64,000 nt of DNA from Marinimicrobium locisalis (GCF_039822625.1 NZ_JBDLLG010000005.1:129139-193138), one strand, 5' to 3'; shown: positions 6,648 to 15,478, numbered from the stretch's first letter. Made by a program: numbers and translations. Notes: a model not told the origin generated them from the letters alone.

Positions 6648-9003
6648 AGGCCGGAAGCGTCACTTCCACTTGATAGCGCTGGCCGGCCTTGAGCCCGGCC
6701 AACCGATTCCCCTCGAGCGGTTCGCCGTCCACCCGGATACCTTGAGCTTCACCGGCCTCCCCTCGCCGCATGCTCACATCCAGGGTAGCGCCCCGGAACT
6801 GCCGCGTGAGCTGAACCTCGGGCCAGCTCTTCGGAAGCTGGGGATCAATGCGCAAACCCTCGCCATCGCCTTTTAACCCAAACAAGCCTTCCACCAAAGT
6901 GCGATAGACCCAACTGACCGTACCGGTGTTGAACAGCTGACTCGACCGCCCCGCGGTACGCGGGAACTGATAGTAGGCACCGCGATAGTAGTTGGGGATG
7001 TAGACTGGCATCTGCCCGCGCTGGCGGTAATCGTCCAGCTCCGGGCCCGGAATCATTTGACGCAGCAAGCGATAGCCGCGCTCGGTTTCGCCCTGTTCAA
7101 ACAAACTGAACACATAAAAGACGGCCGCGTGGTTGTAGACCGAACCGTTTTCCGCCGACCCGGGGTGTTTCTGGGTCACCCGCCCGACATCATCACGCAT
7201 ACCGGTAAAGGCTGGAGCCAGCATCATCACCCCGTAAGGGGTTTCCAACTGTTCTTCCACCGCCCGAAGCATTTTTTGACGTTGTTGCTCATCGCAGGTG
7301 CCCGCGAGCATGGCCCAGCTTTGGGGATTGAGGAAAATGCGCCCTTCGGGATCTTTTGCGATGCCGAAAAGCACATCGTCATCGGTAATGCCCCGGCCGT
7401 ACCAGTCCCCGTCCCAACAGTGTTTATTGACCGAAGCATTGATGGCATCGGCGCCTTGGCGATAATGCGCCGCTAAATCGCCCTTCCCTTGTTCCTCGCA
7501 GACATCCGCCCAGAGTTTGAGCGCATAGGCGGTGGCCACCGAGAGCCAACCCGACACGCCCTTGCCTTTATAGCCCACCATGTTCATGGGGTCGCACCAG
7601 TCGCCCTGTGCAATGTAACTCAGCCCGCGCTCATCACGCGCCTGAAGCAACCAGTCCATGGCTAGGCTAATGCGTTCAAAGACGGTCAAGCTTTGGCCTT
7701 CCCGCCCGGAGACCGGTTCATCCAGCAGTGCCCGATCATCCGTCTCGTCAAGGTAGGCACGCAGGCACACCGGCAACCACACGCAGTGGTCGGTGTGAGG
7801 CACCTGGTTGATGTACTTGAGCTCGGCCTCTTCGTGCAGCAGTATGCCGTCGGGCATGGCACCGGAGGGCTCCTGCTGCCCGAGGGCGTGGACAAAGGCG
7901 TGGCGGGCGATCTCGGGCTTGATGTAGGTCATGCCCATGTTGTCTTGCAGGTAATTGCGGGTTTGCGGGTCGGTGCTCAGGCGGTTGACGTCGCCGTGAT
8001 AAAAGACCTGCCGGGGCAGCCAATGGTTGACGAAGTCATTCAGGTTTTCATCCGGGGTGTTGATGTGAAGCACGCCCTCGCCCTGAGCGATATAGCGGGC
8101 GTAGTCCATTCGCGCCTGCTCGAACCCACTGGCGGACAAATAGCGCGACTTGATGGTTTCAATCTCAGCCTCGTCAAATGCCGGGCCGAAAATGAAGCGG
8201 TAGGCTTCGCTTGCATCCGGGGCCAGCTCCAGCCGGTACTGCAGGGCCGCCAGCGGCGTTTCATAGCGGGCATCATTGCAGTCGAGCTGCATTTGCTGCA
8301 CGCCGGTGGGCTGGTGTAGTCCCCCTTCGCCTTCGAAGTTCTCTCGCTGTACATCCCAGGCCACCGGTTCGCGTTCATGCAGCAGGTACGTCTTATCCTT
8401 GAAGTATCGATTTTTAAAATAGTCGGGATATTTTTGGTAGGGCGTGACGCAACTGGCCACCACCGCGCCCAGCTCCGGCCGGTATTCGGCGGACTGATTC
8501 ATCCAGCTCATATAGCCAACGGTAAAGTAGGGGTAAACGCTCAGTCTGCGCGGGCGGTCACTGCGGTTGCGCACCCGGATTTCCCACAATTCAGCCACAT
8601 CTTCGGCGGTCAAGTTCAACTGCATTTCCACGTCGATACCGTTGCAGCTCATCTGCCAAATAATATCGCTCTGCCCAGCGGAGAAATTAAAACTGTCGTA
8701 ATGCGCGCGCACCGGTTCGTAGGGGGCGGAGAAAATCTCGCCGGTATCCTCATCTTTGATGTAGACAAAGCGCCCGGGATGGTGGGCATAGTAGGGCTGC
8801 TCCGGCTGCATGAAGGTCTTGGCCTCCAGATTGGGCGCATAAGCGTACTTGGCCGGCTCCGGTTGCATAAACTGGCTCACGGCATAGCCGCGGCAATTAG
8901 CTTGGATCATCATGCGCCGGTTCCACAGGTAAGCGGCGGCGCGAGGCATAAGGGTGGGACTTTGAAGGTTGAAACGGCGCCCCTGATCGGATGGAAACAG
9001 CAT
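6646..9003 (-). CDS. GH94 glycoside phosphorylase, probably cellobionic acid phosphorylase
   Basis: 785 residues from the ATG at 9003, chosen because AAGAGG lies six bases upstream; a longer start at 9033 would read through an intercistronic hairpin. The protein has the GH94 layout: N-terminal beta-sandwich, helical linker, (alpha/alpha)6 barrel and C-terminal sandwich. The barrel carries GDWCDPMNMVG, where D468 occupies the position of the catalytic acid that cellobiose phosphorylases hold in a DWND motif. The DWCD variant and the opening MLFPSDQGRRF resemble cellobionic acid phosphorylases (4-O-beta-glucosyl-gluconate + Pi to glucose-1-phosphate + gluconate) as I remember them. There is no signal peptide, so it acts in the cytoplasm. 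The upstream sugar symporter presumably supplies the substrate. Cellobionic acid is the product of oxidative cellulose attack by LPMOs. Family assignment is firm; exact substrate is an inference. Confidence 0.85.
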   Translation of the reverse strand: MLFPSDQGRRFNLQSPTLMPRAAAYLWNRRMMIQANCRGYAVSQFMQPEPAKYAYAPNLEAKTFMQPEQPYYAHHPGRFVYIKDEDTGEIFSAPYEPVRAHYDSFNFSAGQSDIIWQMSCNGIDVEMQLNLTAEDVAELWEIRVRNRSDRPRRLSVYPYFTVGYMSWMNQSAEYRPELGAVVASCVTPYQKYPDYFKNRYFKDKTYLLHEREPVAWDVQRENFEGEGGLHQPTGVQQMQLDCNDARYETPLAALQYRLELAPDASEAYRFIFGPAFDEAEIETIKSRYLSASGFEQARMDYARYIAQGEGVLHINTPDENLNDFVNHWLPRQVFYHGDVNRLSTDPQTRNYLQDNMGMTYIKPEIARHAFVHALGQQEPSGAMPDGILLHEEAELKYINQVPHTDHCVWLPVCLRAYLDETDDRALLDEPVSGREGQSLTVFERISLAMDWLLQARDERGLSYIAQGDWCDPMNMVGYKGKGVSGWLSVATAYALKLWADVCEEQGKGDLAAHYRQGADAINASVNKHCWDGDWYGRGITDDDVLFGIAKDPEGRIFLNPQSWAMLAGTCDEQQRQKMLRAVEEQLETPYGVMMLAPAFTGMRDDVGRVTQKHPGSAENGSVYNHAAVFYVFSLFEQGETERGYRLLRQMIPGPELDDYRQRGQMPVYIPNYYRGAYYQFPRTAGRSSQLFNTGTVSWVYRTLVEGLFGLKGDGEGLRIDPQLPKSWPEVQLTRQFRGATLDVSMRRGEAGEAQGIRVDGEPLEGNRLAGLKAGQRYQVEVTLPA

Positions 9004-9025
9004 GAACGACCTCTTGTAACAGAAG

Positions 9026-9053
9026 GGGCGCACCCGCGACCACGGGTGCGCCC
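9026..9053 (-). other. Intercistronic 11-bp hairpin between symporter and phosphorylase
   Basis: GGGCGCACCCG (9026-9036) pairs perfectly with CGGGTGCGCCC (9043-9053) around a 6-base loop. On the transcribed (minus) strand no T-run follows, so it looks like an RNA stability or processing element, or a partial attenuator, setting the ratio of symporter to enzyme. Confidence 0.7.
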
Positions 9054-9079
9054 AAATAAGGATGGAAGAACGGTTGAGC

Positions 9080-10708
9080 TTAGTCTTCCCGGCGCGCGGC
9101 CAGATCTTTCTGAATCTGATCGAGCTTTTCGCCGGTGAGGTTATAGAACATCAGCGCAATAATGGCGATAAAGGCAAAGGCCCCGGGCGCCAGTGTCTGC
9201 ATGTAGACAATGCCATCGAGGGAGGCGTCGGACTGGGCCTGGTTGGCCTCGTATCCGAGCATGGCCAACACCGACAGCATCAGTGCCGAGCCGGCGGCGC
9301 CTCCGAGCTTCTGCGAGAAGGTTGTGGCGGAGAAGGTCATACCGGTGGCGCGACGGCCGGTGCGCCACTCGTTGTAGTCCGCCACGTCTGCGTACATGGC
9401 CCAGGTAATGGGCGCCTTGGGCCCCAGGGCGATGCTGATCAGAATGCTGAGCACGAACATCAGGATGATTTCATTCGGTATGTGGGCGCTATCCAGCTCG
9501 GTGCCATCGGCCCGGGTGCGGATCACGCTAATGGTCTCGTTATCCAATCCGTCCAGGGTCAACGTAGGGGAGGCATTATCCAGGGCCACCCGGTCCTTGA
9601 TAATCCAGAACACCTTCTCATACCGGGTCCAGGTATAGGTGTCGCCCGCCTGATGCGCTTCACCCAACAGATCCTCGGCCGCCAGGGTGGTGCGCGAGGC
9701 GTCCTCCACGTCCACCACGCCGAGGGCATCCGGCTTGGGGACAAACGCAAAGGCTACGCACAGGACGCTGACAATGCCCATTAGGATCATCAGCAGCCTC
9801 ACCTTGTCCACAAAACGAGTCAAGGTGGAGGCGGACATGGCCCCGATCATCAGCCCCAGCACCTGAAGGCCAATGAAGGAGCCCAGCAGGTCGGGCCGTT
9901 CGACAAAGTACTTGAAGTAGTAGGTGGCGGAGCTACCGCGCAGGGTAAAGGTGGTCATGATAACCATGGCCAAAACGAAGATCACCAGCCAGGGGCGACA
10001 GGTCACCAGGACCTTCAAGTCCTTCAGGGGTTGGGCTTCCTGATCGGCCGGTGGCGCGATGCGCTCGCGCGTGGTGGAGAAGGTAACCACGAACAAAATA
10101 GAGGCAATCACCGCATAAATGCTCATGGTGACCTGCCAGCCGATGGGGCTGTAGCGATCGCCCCCACCGAAATACTCGGCCAGCTCCGGCGTCGCCGCGC
10201 CCACGACGATGCCGGTAAAGTAGGCGAAGAAGAAACGGGTACTGTTGAGCGTATTGCGCTCCTGCGGGTCCGCCGTCAGCACGCCCGAGAGGGAGTTGTA
10301 GGGCATGTTGAGTATGGTGTAGGTCAGCATCAGAAGCATATAGGTGGCGTAGGCCCAAACCAGCTTGCCGGACTCATCCAGGTCGGGGGTGACCATGGTC
10401 AGTAGCCCGGCCCCCATCATGGGCAGGGCACCGAACAGCAGGTAGGGGCGAAACTTGCCCCAACGACTGCGGGTCCGGTCGGCGATGGCGCCCATGGCCG
10501 GATCGGTAAAGGCATCGACAATCTTGGTGACCGTCACCATGGTCGCCGCCGCCGCGGCGCTGATACCGAACACGTCGGTGTAAAAGAAGATCAGATAGGA
10601 GCCGATAATGGCCCAGTAAAAATTGAAGCCGGCATCGCCGAGCCCGTACCCAATGCGCTCGCGCCAGCTCAGTTTGGCCAGCCGCTCGCTAGAATTCGCT
10701 TCCGCCAC
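9080..10708 (-). CDS. GPH-family sugar:cation symporter (MelB-like MFS)
   Basis: 542 residues with about twelve hydrophobic segments. The N-terminal ERIGYGLGDAGFNFYW, DPAMGAIADRTRSRWGKFRP and NMPYNSL segments are typical of the glycoside-pentoside-hexuronide:cation symporters. A polar region of about 100 residues (about 320-420, PDALGVVDVEDASRTT through ELDSAHIPNE) interrupts the usual MelB topology and makes the protein longer than the common 450-480 residues. It is the first gene of an operon with the GH94 phosphorylase 76 bases downstream. This gives a complete uptake-plus-phosphorolysis unit, most likely for cellobionic acid or another beta-glucosyl disaccharide. A LacI-type operator-like sequence lies about 95 bases upstream of its start. 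Confidence 0.88.
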   Translation of the reverse strand: MAEANSSERLAKLSWRERIGYGLGDAGFNFYWAIIGSYLIFFYTDVFGISAAAAATMVTVTKIVDAFTDPAMGAIADRTRSRWGKFRPYLLFGALPMMGAGLLTMVTPDLDESGKLVWAYATYMLLMLTYTILNMPYNSLSGVLTADPQERNTLNSTRFFFAYFTGIVVGAATPELAEYFGGGDRYSPIGWQVTMSIYAVIASILFVVTFSTTRERIAPPADQEAQPLKDLKVLVTCRPWLVIFVLAMVIMTTFTLRGSSATYYFKYFVERPDLLGSFIGLQVLGLMIGAMSASTLTRFVDKVRLLMILMGIVSVLCVAFAFVPKPDALGVVDVEDASRTTLAAEDLLGEAHQAGDTYTWTRYEKVFWIIKDRVALDNASPTLTLDGLDNETISVIRTRADGTELDSAHIPNEIILMFVLSILISIALGPKAPITWAMYADVADYNEWRTGRRATGMTFSATTFSQKLGGAAGSALMLSVLAMLGYEANQAQSDASLDGIVYMQTLAPGAFAFIAIIALMFYNLTGEKLDQIQKDLAARRED

Positions 10709-10802
10709 GGTTATCTCCTGATTTGTCGTTATAGGGTTTTATCGTTGTCCGTCAGCCACATCCGTGTCAGCCACCTTTGCCGATAGGGGCGCCATCGCAA
10801 GA

Positions 10803-10816
10803 TGTTAGCGCAATCA
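10803..10816. promoter_or_regulatory. LacI-family operator-like site upstream of the symporter operon
   Basis: TGTTAGCGCAATCA matches 12 of 14 positions of the palindrome TGTTAGCGCTAACA, the type of site bound by several sugar-responsive LacI-family repressors in proteobacteria. It sits about 95 bases upstream of the GPH symporter start. No LacI-type regulator is encoded in the window. The 313-base gap 10709-11021 also holds an 8-bp hairpin at 10912-10935 (TAGCCGCT/AGCGGCTA) and the terminator of the TonB gene; I see no gene. Confidence 0.4.
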
Positions 10817-10971
10817 TAGGGGTTAATAAACGGATAGTCTAGTCGCGGAAAGTACGGGGCGGCCCTGGGGAAACCGAGCGCCTATAGGGGGAACCGGCTT
10901 CTGGACACGGCTAGCCGCTGCCAAGGTAGCGGCTAAAGGCTACGGAGGTCATCGACCCGGGAGAAAAGGAC

Positions 10972-11000
10972 GTTGGGCCCTGGCGGCACCAGAGCCCAAC
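10972..11000 (-). terminator. Terminator downstream of the TonB-family gene
   Basis: GTTGGGC and GCCCAAC flank CTGG/CCAG, giving an 11-bp stem with a single-base mismatch and 5-base loop. On the minus strand it is followed by the T-rich stretch GTCCTTTTCTC. It lies 21 bases past the TonB stop codon. Confidence 0.7.
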
Positions 11001-11021
11001 GAGCGAGCGAGGAAGAAGGAA

Positions 11022-11627
11022 CTAATCCAACTCAAAGACAAAACGATTCTTTACCCCGTGAACCGCGACTGCCGTTCCGTCCTGCACCCGTGGCTGATAC
11101 TTGAACTGCTCGGCCGCGGCAATGGCTGCGCGATCAAAGACCGATGTCGCCCTGCCATCGGTGGTGACCCCTTCAAGCACGACCACGTTTCTCGTTCTGC
11201 CGGTCTCCGTCACGGTATACGACACCGTCACAAACCCTTCGATGCCTCGGTTCAATGCCATACGCGGATATTGAGGAGCCACTTTCACCATCGGCATCAA
11301 GTCGCCTCCGCTGTAGCCGCCAAGGTCGGTCCCGGCGCGCTCGACCGTCGGCACCACTATGCTGATGTCCGTCACGGCCGCCACCTGAGTATCCGGCAGG
11401 GGTTCGGTGATCGGCTGAGGCTGGCTCGCCGGCGGGTCCGGTCTGACAGGCGCATCGTCGTAGATGGTCTCCAGTTCCGTTTTCGGCATGACAACGGGCT
11501 CAATTTTGGGAGGGTCGGTCACGACGGGCGCTTCGAAATTTGTGTTGATTAAGGAATACATTAATAGCAGCAGACCAGCGGTGGTAACGACGGCCATGGG
11601 CGGGGCATAGACTTGAGAGGCTCTCAT
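11022..11627 (-). CDS. TonB-family energy transducer
   Basis: 201 residues from the ATG at 11627, preceded by AAAAGGAG; a TTG 27 bases further upstream is less likely. The order is a short cytoplasmic N-terminus, one membrane anchor (about residues 9-28), a proline-rich periplasmic stretch (PVVTDPPKIEPVVMP, PVRPDPPASQPQP) and a C-terminal TonB domain (about 110-201) with APQYPRMALNRGIEGFVTVS and a FKYQPRVQDG motif. It would pass proton-motive force from an ExbB/ExbD pair to outer-membrane receptors. No exbB or exbD lies beside it. A Fur-box-like site directly upstream implies induction by iron shortage, so it is a candidate partner of the Fur-box receptor operon at 59.9-63.9 kb. Confidence 0.9.
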   Translation of the reverse strand: MRASQVYAPPMAVVTTAGLLLLMYSLINTNFEAPVVTDPPKIEPVVMPKTELETIYDDAPVRPDPPASQPQPITEPLPDTQVAAVTDISIVVPTVERAGTDLGGYSGGDLMPMVKVAPQYPRMALNRGIEGFVTVSYTVTETGRTRNVVVLEGVTTDGRATSVFDRAAIAAAEQFKYQPRVQDGTAVAVHGVKNRFVFELD

Positions 11628-11663
11628 AGGCTTTATTCTCCTTTTTGGATTCAAGCTGTCAGT

Positions 11664-11681
11664 GAAATCATTATCATTGAC
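11664..11681 (-). promoter_or_regulatory. Fur-box-like site upstream of the TonB-family gene
   Basis: GAAATCATTATCATTGAC contains on the minus strand AATGATAATGAT, matching the core of the Fur consensus built from GATAAT repeats. It lies 37 to 54 bases upstream of the ATG, an ordinary position for iron repression. Confidence 0.6.
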
Positions 11682-11876
11682 ACTTAAAGCGTAGTTCGGC
11701 GCCCCACCGCCGGCAAAGACGAATTGGAAATATTGAGAATGTCCCCAGTGCCCTTATGGCGCATAACGGCCGATGCGCCGCCCCACCAATTGCACTCTTC
11801 CCGCGCTTTCGGTACCTTGCGCGTTTCTTTATAGTAGCTCTGTTTCTCCCTTCTTTATATTGAGGTATGACCCCCC

Positions 11877-13538
11877 ATGGCGCAGTACGTCTATAGCATG
11901 AACCGGGTTGGCAAGGTGGTGCCACCCAAAAGAGAGATTCTGAAGGACATTTCCCTATCGTTCTTCCCTGGCGCCAAAATTGGTGTTTTGGGCCTGAATG
12001 GCGCGGGTAAATCCACATTGCTGAAAATTATGGCCGGGGTCGATAAGGACTACAACGGCGAAGCGCGGCCCATGCCGGGTATTTCCGTGGGCTACCTGTC
12101 CCAGGAGCCGCAGCTGGACCCCGAAAAAGACGTGCGCGGCAACGTGGAAGACGGCGTGCGCGAGGCGGTGGATGCCCTGGCGGAGCTGGAGCAGCTGTAT
12201 GCGGCCTATGCCGAACCGGATGCGGACTTTGACGCGCTGGCCAAGCGCCAGGGTGAGCTGGAAGACATAATCACCGCGTGGGACGCCCACAATCTGGACC
12301 ACATGCTGGAGGTGGCCGCGGACGCCCTGCGCCTGCCGCCCTGGGACGCGGAGGTAACCAAGCTCTCCGGCGGTGAGCGTCGCCGGGTGGCGCTGTGCCG
12401 CCTGCTGCTGTCCAAGCCGGACATGCTGCTGTTGGACGAACCGACCAACCACTTGGATGCCGAGAGTGTCTTCTGGCTGGAGCAGTTCCTGCAGAAGTTC
12501 TCGGGCACCGTGGTGGCCATTACCCACGACCGCTACTTCCTGGACAACGCCGCTGGCTGGATTCTGGAACTGGACCGCGGCCACGGCATTCCCTACGAGG
12601 GCAACTACAGCGACTGGCTGGAGGCGAAAGAGAAGCGCCTGGAGCAGGAGTCCAAGTCCGAAGCGGCCCACCAGAAAGCGGTCAAGGCCGAGCTGGAGTG
12701 GGTCCGCCAGAACCCTAAAGGCCGCCAGTCCAAGAACAAGGCTCGCCTGGCCCGGTTCGATGAGTTGCAGAGCCAGGAATTCCAGGCCCGCAACGAGACC
12801 AACGAAATCTACATTCCGCCGGGCGAACGCCTGGGGGATAAGGTCATTGAGCTGGAGAACGTCTCCAAGGGTTACGGCGACCGCCTGCTGATCGACAACC
12901 TGACCATGAGTGTGCCCAAAGGGGCGGTCGTAGGTATTGTTGGCGGCAATGGCGCCGGTAAGTCCACCCTCTTCCGGATGATTGCCGGCACCGAAGAGCC
13001 CGACAGCGGTACCATTACCTTGGGTGAGACCGTGGATGTGGCTTACGTGGAGCAGAGCCGAGAGAACCTGAAAGACGACCAGACCGTGTGGGAAGCCATT
13101 TCCGACGGGCAGGACATTCTGCGCATCGGCAACTACGAAGTGAACTCCCGCTCCTACGTGGGCCGGTTCAACTTCAAGGGCTCGGACCAGCAGAAACGCG
13201 TGGGTGAACTCTCCGGCGGTGAGCGCGGCCGGTTGCACCTGGCCAACACCCTGAAGCAGGGCGCCAACGTGCTGCTGTTGGACGAACCTTCCAACGACCT
13301 GGACATTGAAACCCTGCGGGCTCTGGAAGAGGCGATTCTGGCCTTCCCCGGGTGCGTGATGGTGATTTCGCACGACCGCTGGTTCCTGGATCGGGTCGCC
13401 ACGCACATACTGGGGTATGAAGGGGATTCCGAGGTGGTGTTCTTTGAAGGCAACTACACCGAGTACCACGAGGATTTTGTGCAGCGTAAGGGGGAGGACG
13501 CTCAGCCGCGTCGGGTGAAGTATAAGCCGTTGAAGTAA
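11877..13538 (+). CDS. ettA: EttA, energy-dependent translational throttle (ABC-F)
   Basis: 553 residues, close to E. coli EttA (555). It is a cytoplasmic ABC-F protein that binds the ribosomal E site and gates the first peptide bond according to ATP/ADP level. Two ABC domains are visible: Walker A GLNGAGKST, signature LSGGERRR and Walker B LLLDEPTNHLD in the first; GGNGAGKST, LSGGERGR and LLLDEPSNDLD in the second. A short arm follows the first Walker A and the basic inter-domain linker (WVRQNPKGRQSKNKARLARF) is present. The start MAQYVYSMNRVGKVVPPK matches the family, with GAGG upstream. It stands alone and is convergent with the next gene. Confidence 0.96.
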   Translation: MAQYVYSMNRVGKVVPPKREILKDISLSFFPGAKIGVLGLNGAGKSTLLKIMAGVDKDYNGEARPMPGISVGYLSQEPQLDPEKDVRGNVEDGVREAVDALAELEQLYAAYAEPDADFDALAKRQGELEDIITAWDAHNLDHMLEVAADALRLPPWDAEVTKLSGGERRRVALCRLLLSKPDMLLLDEPTNHLDAESVFWLEQFLQKFSGTVVAITHDRYFLDNAAGWILELDRGHGIPYEGNYSDWLEAKEKRLEQESKSEAAHQKAVKAELEWVRQNPKGRQSKNKARLARFDELQSQEFQARNETNEIYIPPGERLGDKVIELENVSKGYGDRLLIDNLTMSVPKGAVVGIVGGNGAGKSTLFRMIAGTEEPDSGTITLGETVDVAYVEQSRENLKDDQTVWEAISDGQDILRIGNYEVNSRSYVGRFNFKGSDQQKRVGELSGGERGRLHLANTLKQGANVLLLDEPSNDLDIETLRALEEAILAFPGCVMVISHDRWFLDRVATHILGYEGDSEVVFFEGNYTEYHEDFVQRKGEDAQPRRVKYKPLK

Positions 13539-13570
13539 CGAGGACTCCGTTAGCAGGCTCTGTGGTGGAT

Positions 13571-13620
13571 TGTCGGATTACGGCCCTTCGGGCCTAATCC
13601 GCCTACCAGACTAATCCGAC
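13571..13620. repeat. REP-like palindromic element between ettA and the next gene
   Basis: CGGATTA-c-GGCCC-ttc-GGGCC-TAATCCG (13574-13601) is a near-perfect hairpin followed by GCCTAC and a second half-copy CTAATCCGAC. Related TGTCGGATTACG...CTAAT(T/C)CG...CTAC sequence recurs at 23535-23574. It lies between convergent genes and could also act as a transcription terminator. Confidence 0.6.
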
Positions 13621-13674
13621 CTGCGGGGCATTTTACGGGAGCTGGCTCGCGAGGCTAAACGGCCCGCCCTTCCG

Positions 13675-14901
13675 TCAGCCGCCGTTAAACCACCGGGAGA
13701 GGGCCTTTTCCACATCGACGCCCACGATGATAACGCCCACCGGGGCCCCGCTTTCCGGGTGGTAGACCGGGCGGCTTACGCTGATCTGAAACCGCTGGGT
13801 GGACTCATCGTTTCTGACCGGACTGAACTGTAGTTGGCCCGGCTCAAGCTCCCATGCCTGCGTGAACTTGGCCTCATCACCTTGCCAAAAGTCGGAGGTG
13901 ATCTTGCTTACCGCGATGTTGAACCCTCGTCGGTCAGTCACAATAATCTCGGTCAATATGCCGCCCTGATCCGCTTCCAGCACTCGCAACTCATCCGAAA
14001 GGGGACCATCGACCAGCCGGCCCACACTCTCCCCATTACCCTGCCGAAACGCCTCACGCCACTCTTCATCCAACAATTCACGCTTCTTGGCGCTCCAGCC
14101 CTCGCGCTGTTCGCTGTAGGCGATCACCGTCTTCGCCAGATCCCGACCTTCAATCCATTCGTCCAGAACGGGGGTTAGCCATCGGTGAGTTTCTGCCTGC
14201 TCTTCTGCGGACACCACGAAGCTCGCTGGAGCGCAGGGAAATATCTGGGCATTGAATCGGGCAAGAAAGCCGGGATGCTCTTCCAGAAACCCATTACCAA
14301 AGTAGACACCCAGCGGCATGTAACGCATAAAGCGGTGCTCATAGCGTTCTGAGCCAATCCCGAGCTCGGACAAAATGGCCCCCATGTGTTCCCGATCAGC
14401 CACAAACGTGTCGATGCGATCACTGACCATGAGCTTAACCAGTTGAGGGAGAGAGTTAACCCGCAAATGCACCGAATAGCCATGTTGATCCAGCCAAAGC
14501 GCTTGATGACTGCCCAGTACGGCACCGATTCGTACCTCCTTCCCCCCACTCTCTGGTTCATCGGTACCGGCGGGCCAGTACCAGTACCAGCTCTCCAGAA
14601 CCAGCGGCGCGGAAAGCTCCGCGTACTCTTCCACTTTCCCCGAGGCGATGGCGGTAAAAAAACCATCTACCCGTCCGGTGGACACTTCCTGGCGGGCACG
14701 GAGCCAGGGCATGCGCTGGACCGAGGGCGAATACCCGAGCTTGGAGAAGATGCACTGAACGTGCTTAATGGAGCCGCCCCCGCGGTTGTAGAACTGGTCA
14801 AAATCCGACACGTTGGTGCCGAGCGACACCTCCTCCGCCAGGGCGGGGGTGCACAGCTTCCAGAAAAGGACAACGACGATAAAGCAGCGGCTTCCGAGCA
14901 T
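13675..14901 (-). CDS. Periplasmic solute-binding domain fused to a Cache-like sensory domain
   Basis: 408 residues with a cleavable signal peptide (about 1-22, ending TPALA). Residues about 25-245 look like a bacterial extracellular solute-binding (PBPb) fold, with RMPWLRARQEVSTGRVDGFF and a two-lobe pattern (IGAVLGSHQ, VSDRIDTFVADR). Residues about 265-408 look like a single Cache domain (TEIIVTDRRGFNIAVS, ISRPVYHPE-like strand, GVIIVGVDVEKAL). Unlike most such proteins it has no transmembrane anchor or cytoplasmic output domain after the Cache part, so it would be a free periplasmic sensor or modulator. Nothing in the neighbourhood identifies a ligand. Domain calls are from pattern, not search. 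Confidence 0.65.
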   Translation of the reverse strand: MLGSRCFIVVVLFWKLCTPALAEEVSLGTNVSDFDQFYNRGGGSIKHVQCIFSKLGYSPSVQRMPWLRARQEVSTGRVDGFFTAIASGKVEEYAELSAPLVLESWYWYWPAGTDEPESGGKEVRIGAVLGSHQALWLDQHGYSVHLRVNSLPQLVKLMVSDRIDTFVADREHMGAILSELGIGSERYEHRFMRYMPLGVYFGNGFLEEHPGFLARFNAQIFPCAPASFVVSAEEQAETHRWLTPVLDEWIEGRDLAKTVIAYSEQREGWSAKKRELLDEEWREAFRQGNGESVGRLVDGPLSDELRVLEADQGGILTEIIVTDRRGFNIAVSKITSDFWQGDEAKFTQAWELEPGQLQFSPVRNDESTQRFQISVSRPVYHPESGAPVGVIIVGVDVEKALSRWFNGG

Positions 14902-14959
14902 CAGGGGGGCTCCGGTTAGAGCCCTCAGTATAGCAAGTGAAACAGCACCGGGTTAGTTT

Positions 14960-15370
14960 TTAGTCAGTCCGTGTGGCTCGGCGCTCCTGAGGCACCAGGT
15001 GGGAAAGATCCAGGCTGACTTTAATTTCCGGCGCGAGCCGCTTAAGCACAAACGCTGCCCAACTAACCCGTCCGGAAAATGACAAGGGCAAGGCGGCGTT
15101 CAGCAAAACGGTACGATGGCCTCCGGCGGGACAGCGGTCCACCGGAACCCGGTGTTCGCCCGAGCCGTCTCGGTAGACTAGCTCAAGTTGCAACGGCTGC
15201 ATGGCGCCGGCCGGAGTTTTGAGCCAAACCGCCATATCAAACCAGCCCATCCAACTGCCCTGGGCCATAGCGGAACGGTGACTACTAAACTGCTCGGGCG
15301 GAATTTCGGTGACCACCCAGTCGCGGGCTTCGGTGTCAGCGGTGGGTGCGGAACGCATTAACAGCGCCAT
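14960..15370 (-). CDS. Hypothetical protein
   Basis: 136 residues, not recognised. There is no signal peptide, membrane segment or cysteine motif. The middle has beta-rich alternation (WFDMAVWLKT, LQLELVYRDG, HRTVLLNAALPL), and the C-terminus (SLDLSHLVPQE) is charged. The ATG at 15370 has AGGGG seven bases upstream, which supports translation. It is followed at 58 bases by nothing on the same strand except the downstream solute-binding/Cache gene's promoter region, which it precedes in transcription; co-transcription with that gene is not possible because that gene starts beyond it at 14901, so a short two-gene unit (this gene, then the sensor gene) is plausible. Confidence 0.65.
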   Translation of the reverse strand: MALLMRSAPTADTEARDWVVTEIPPEQFSSHRSAMAQGSWMGWFDMAVWLKTPAGAMQPLQLELVYRDGSGEHRVPVDRCPAGGHRTVLLNAALPLSFSGRVSWAAFVLKRLAPEIKVSLDLSHLVPQERRATRTD

Positions 15371-15478
15371 GGTGTTACCCCTGTTTCAATACCTCTAATG
15401 ATTTGGCAAGACTACACTCGAGCTCAGGCAATTACTGAGACCGAATAGACACTTCGCACGCCACTTACTCCGCAAAAA

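Noticed and set aside
9004..9033. Upstream ATG of the GH94 gene
   Set aside because: It would start inside the intercistronic hairpin; the ATG at 9003 has the ribosome site and the family-like N-terminus.
11955..13469. 504-codon minus-strand open frame opposite ettA
   Set aside because: Its protein is low-complexity His/Val/Gln-rich antisense of the conserved ettA gene.
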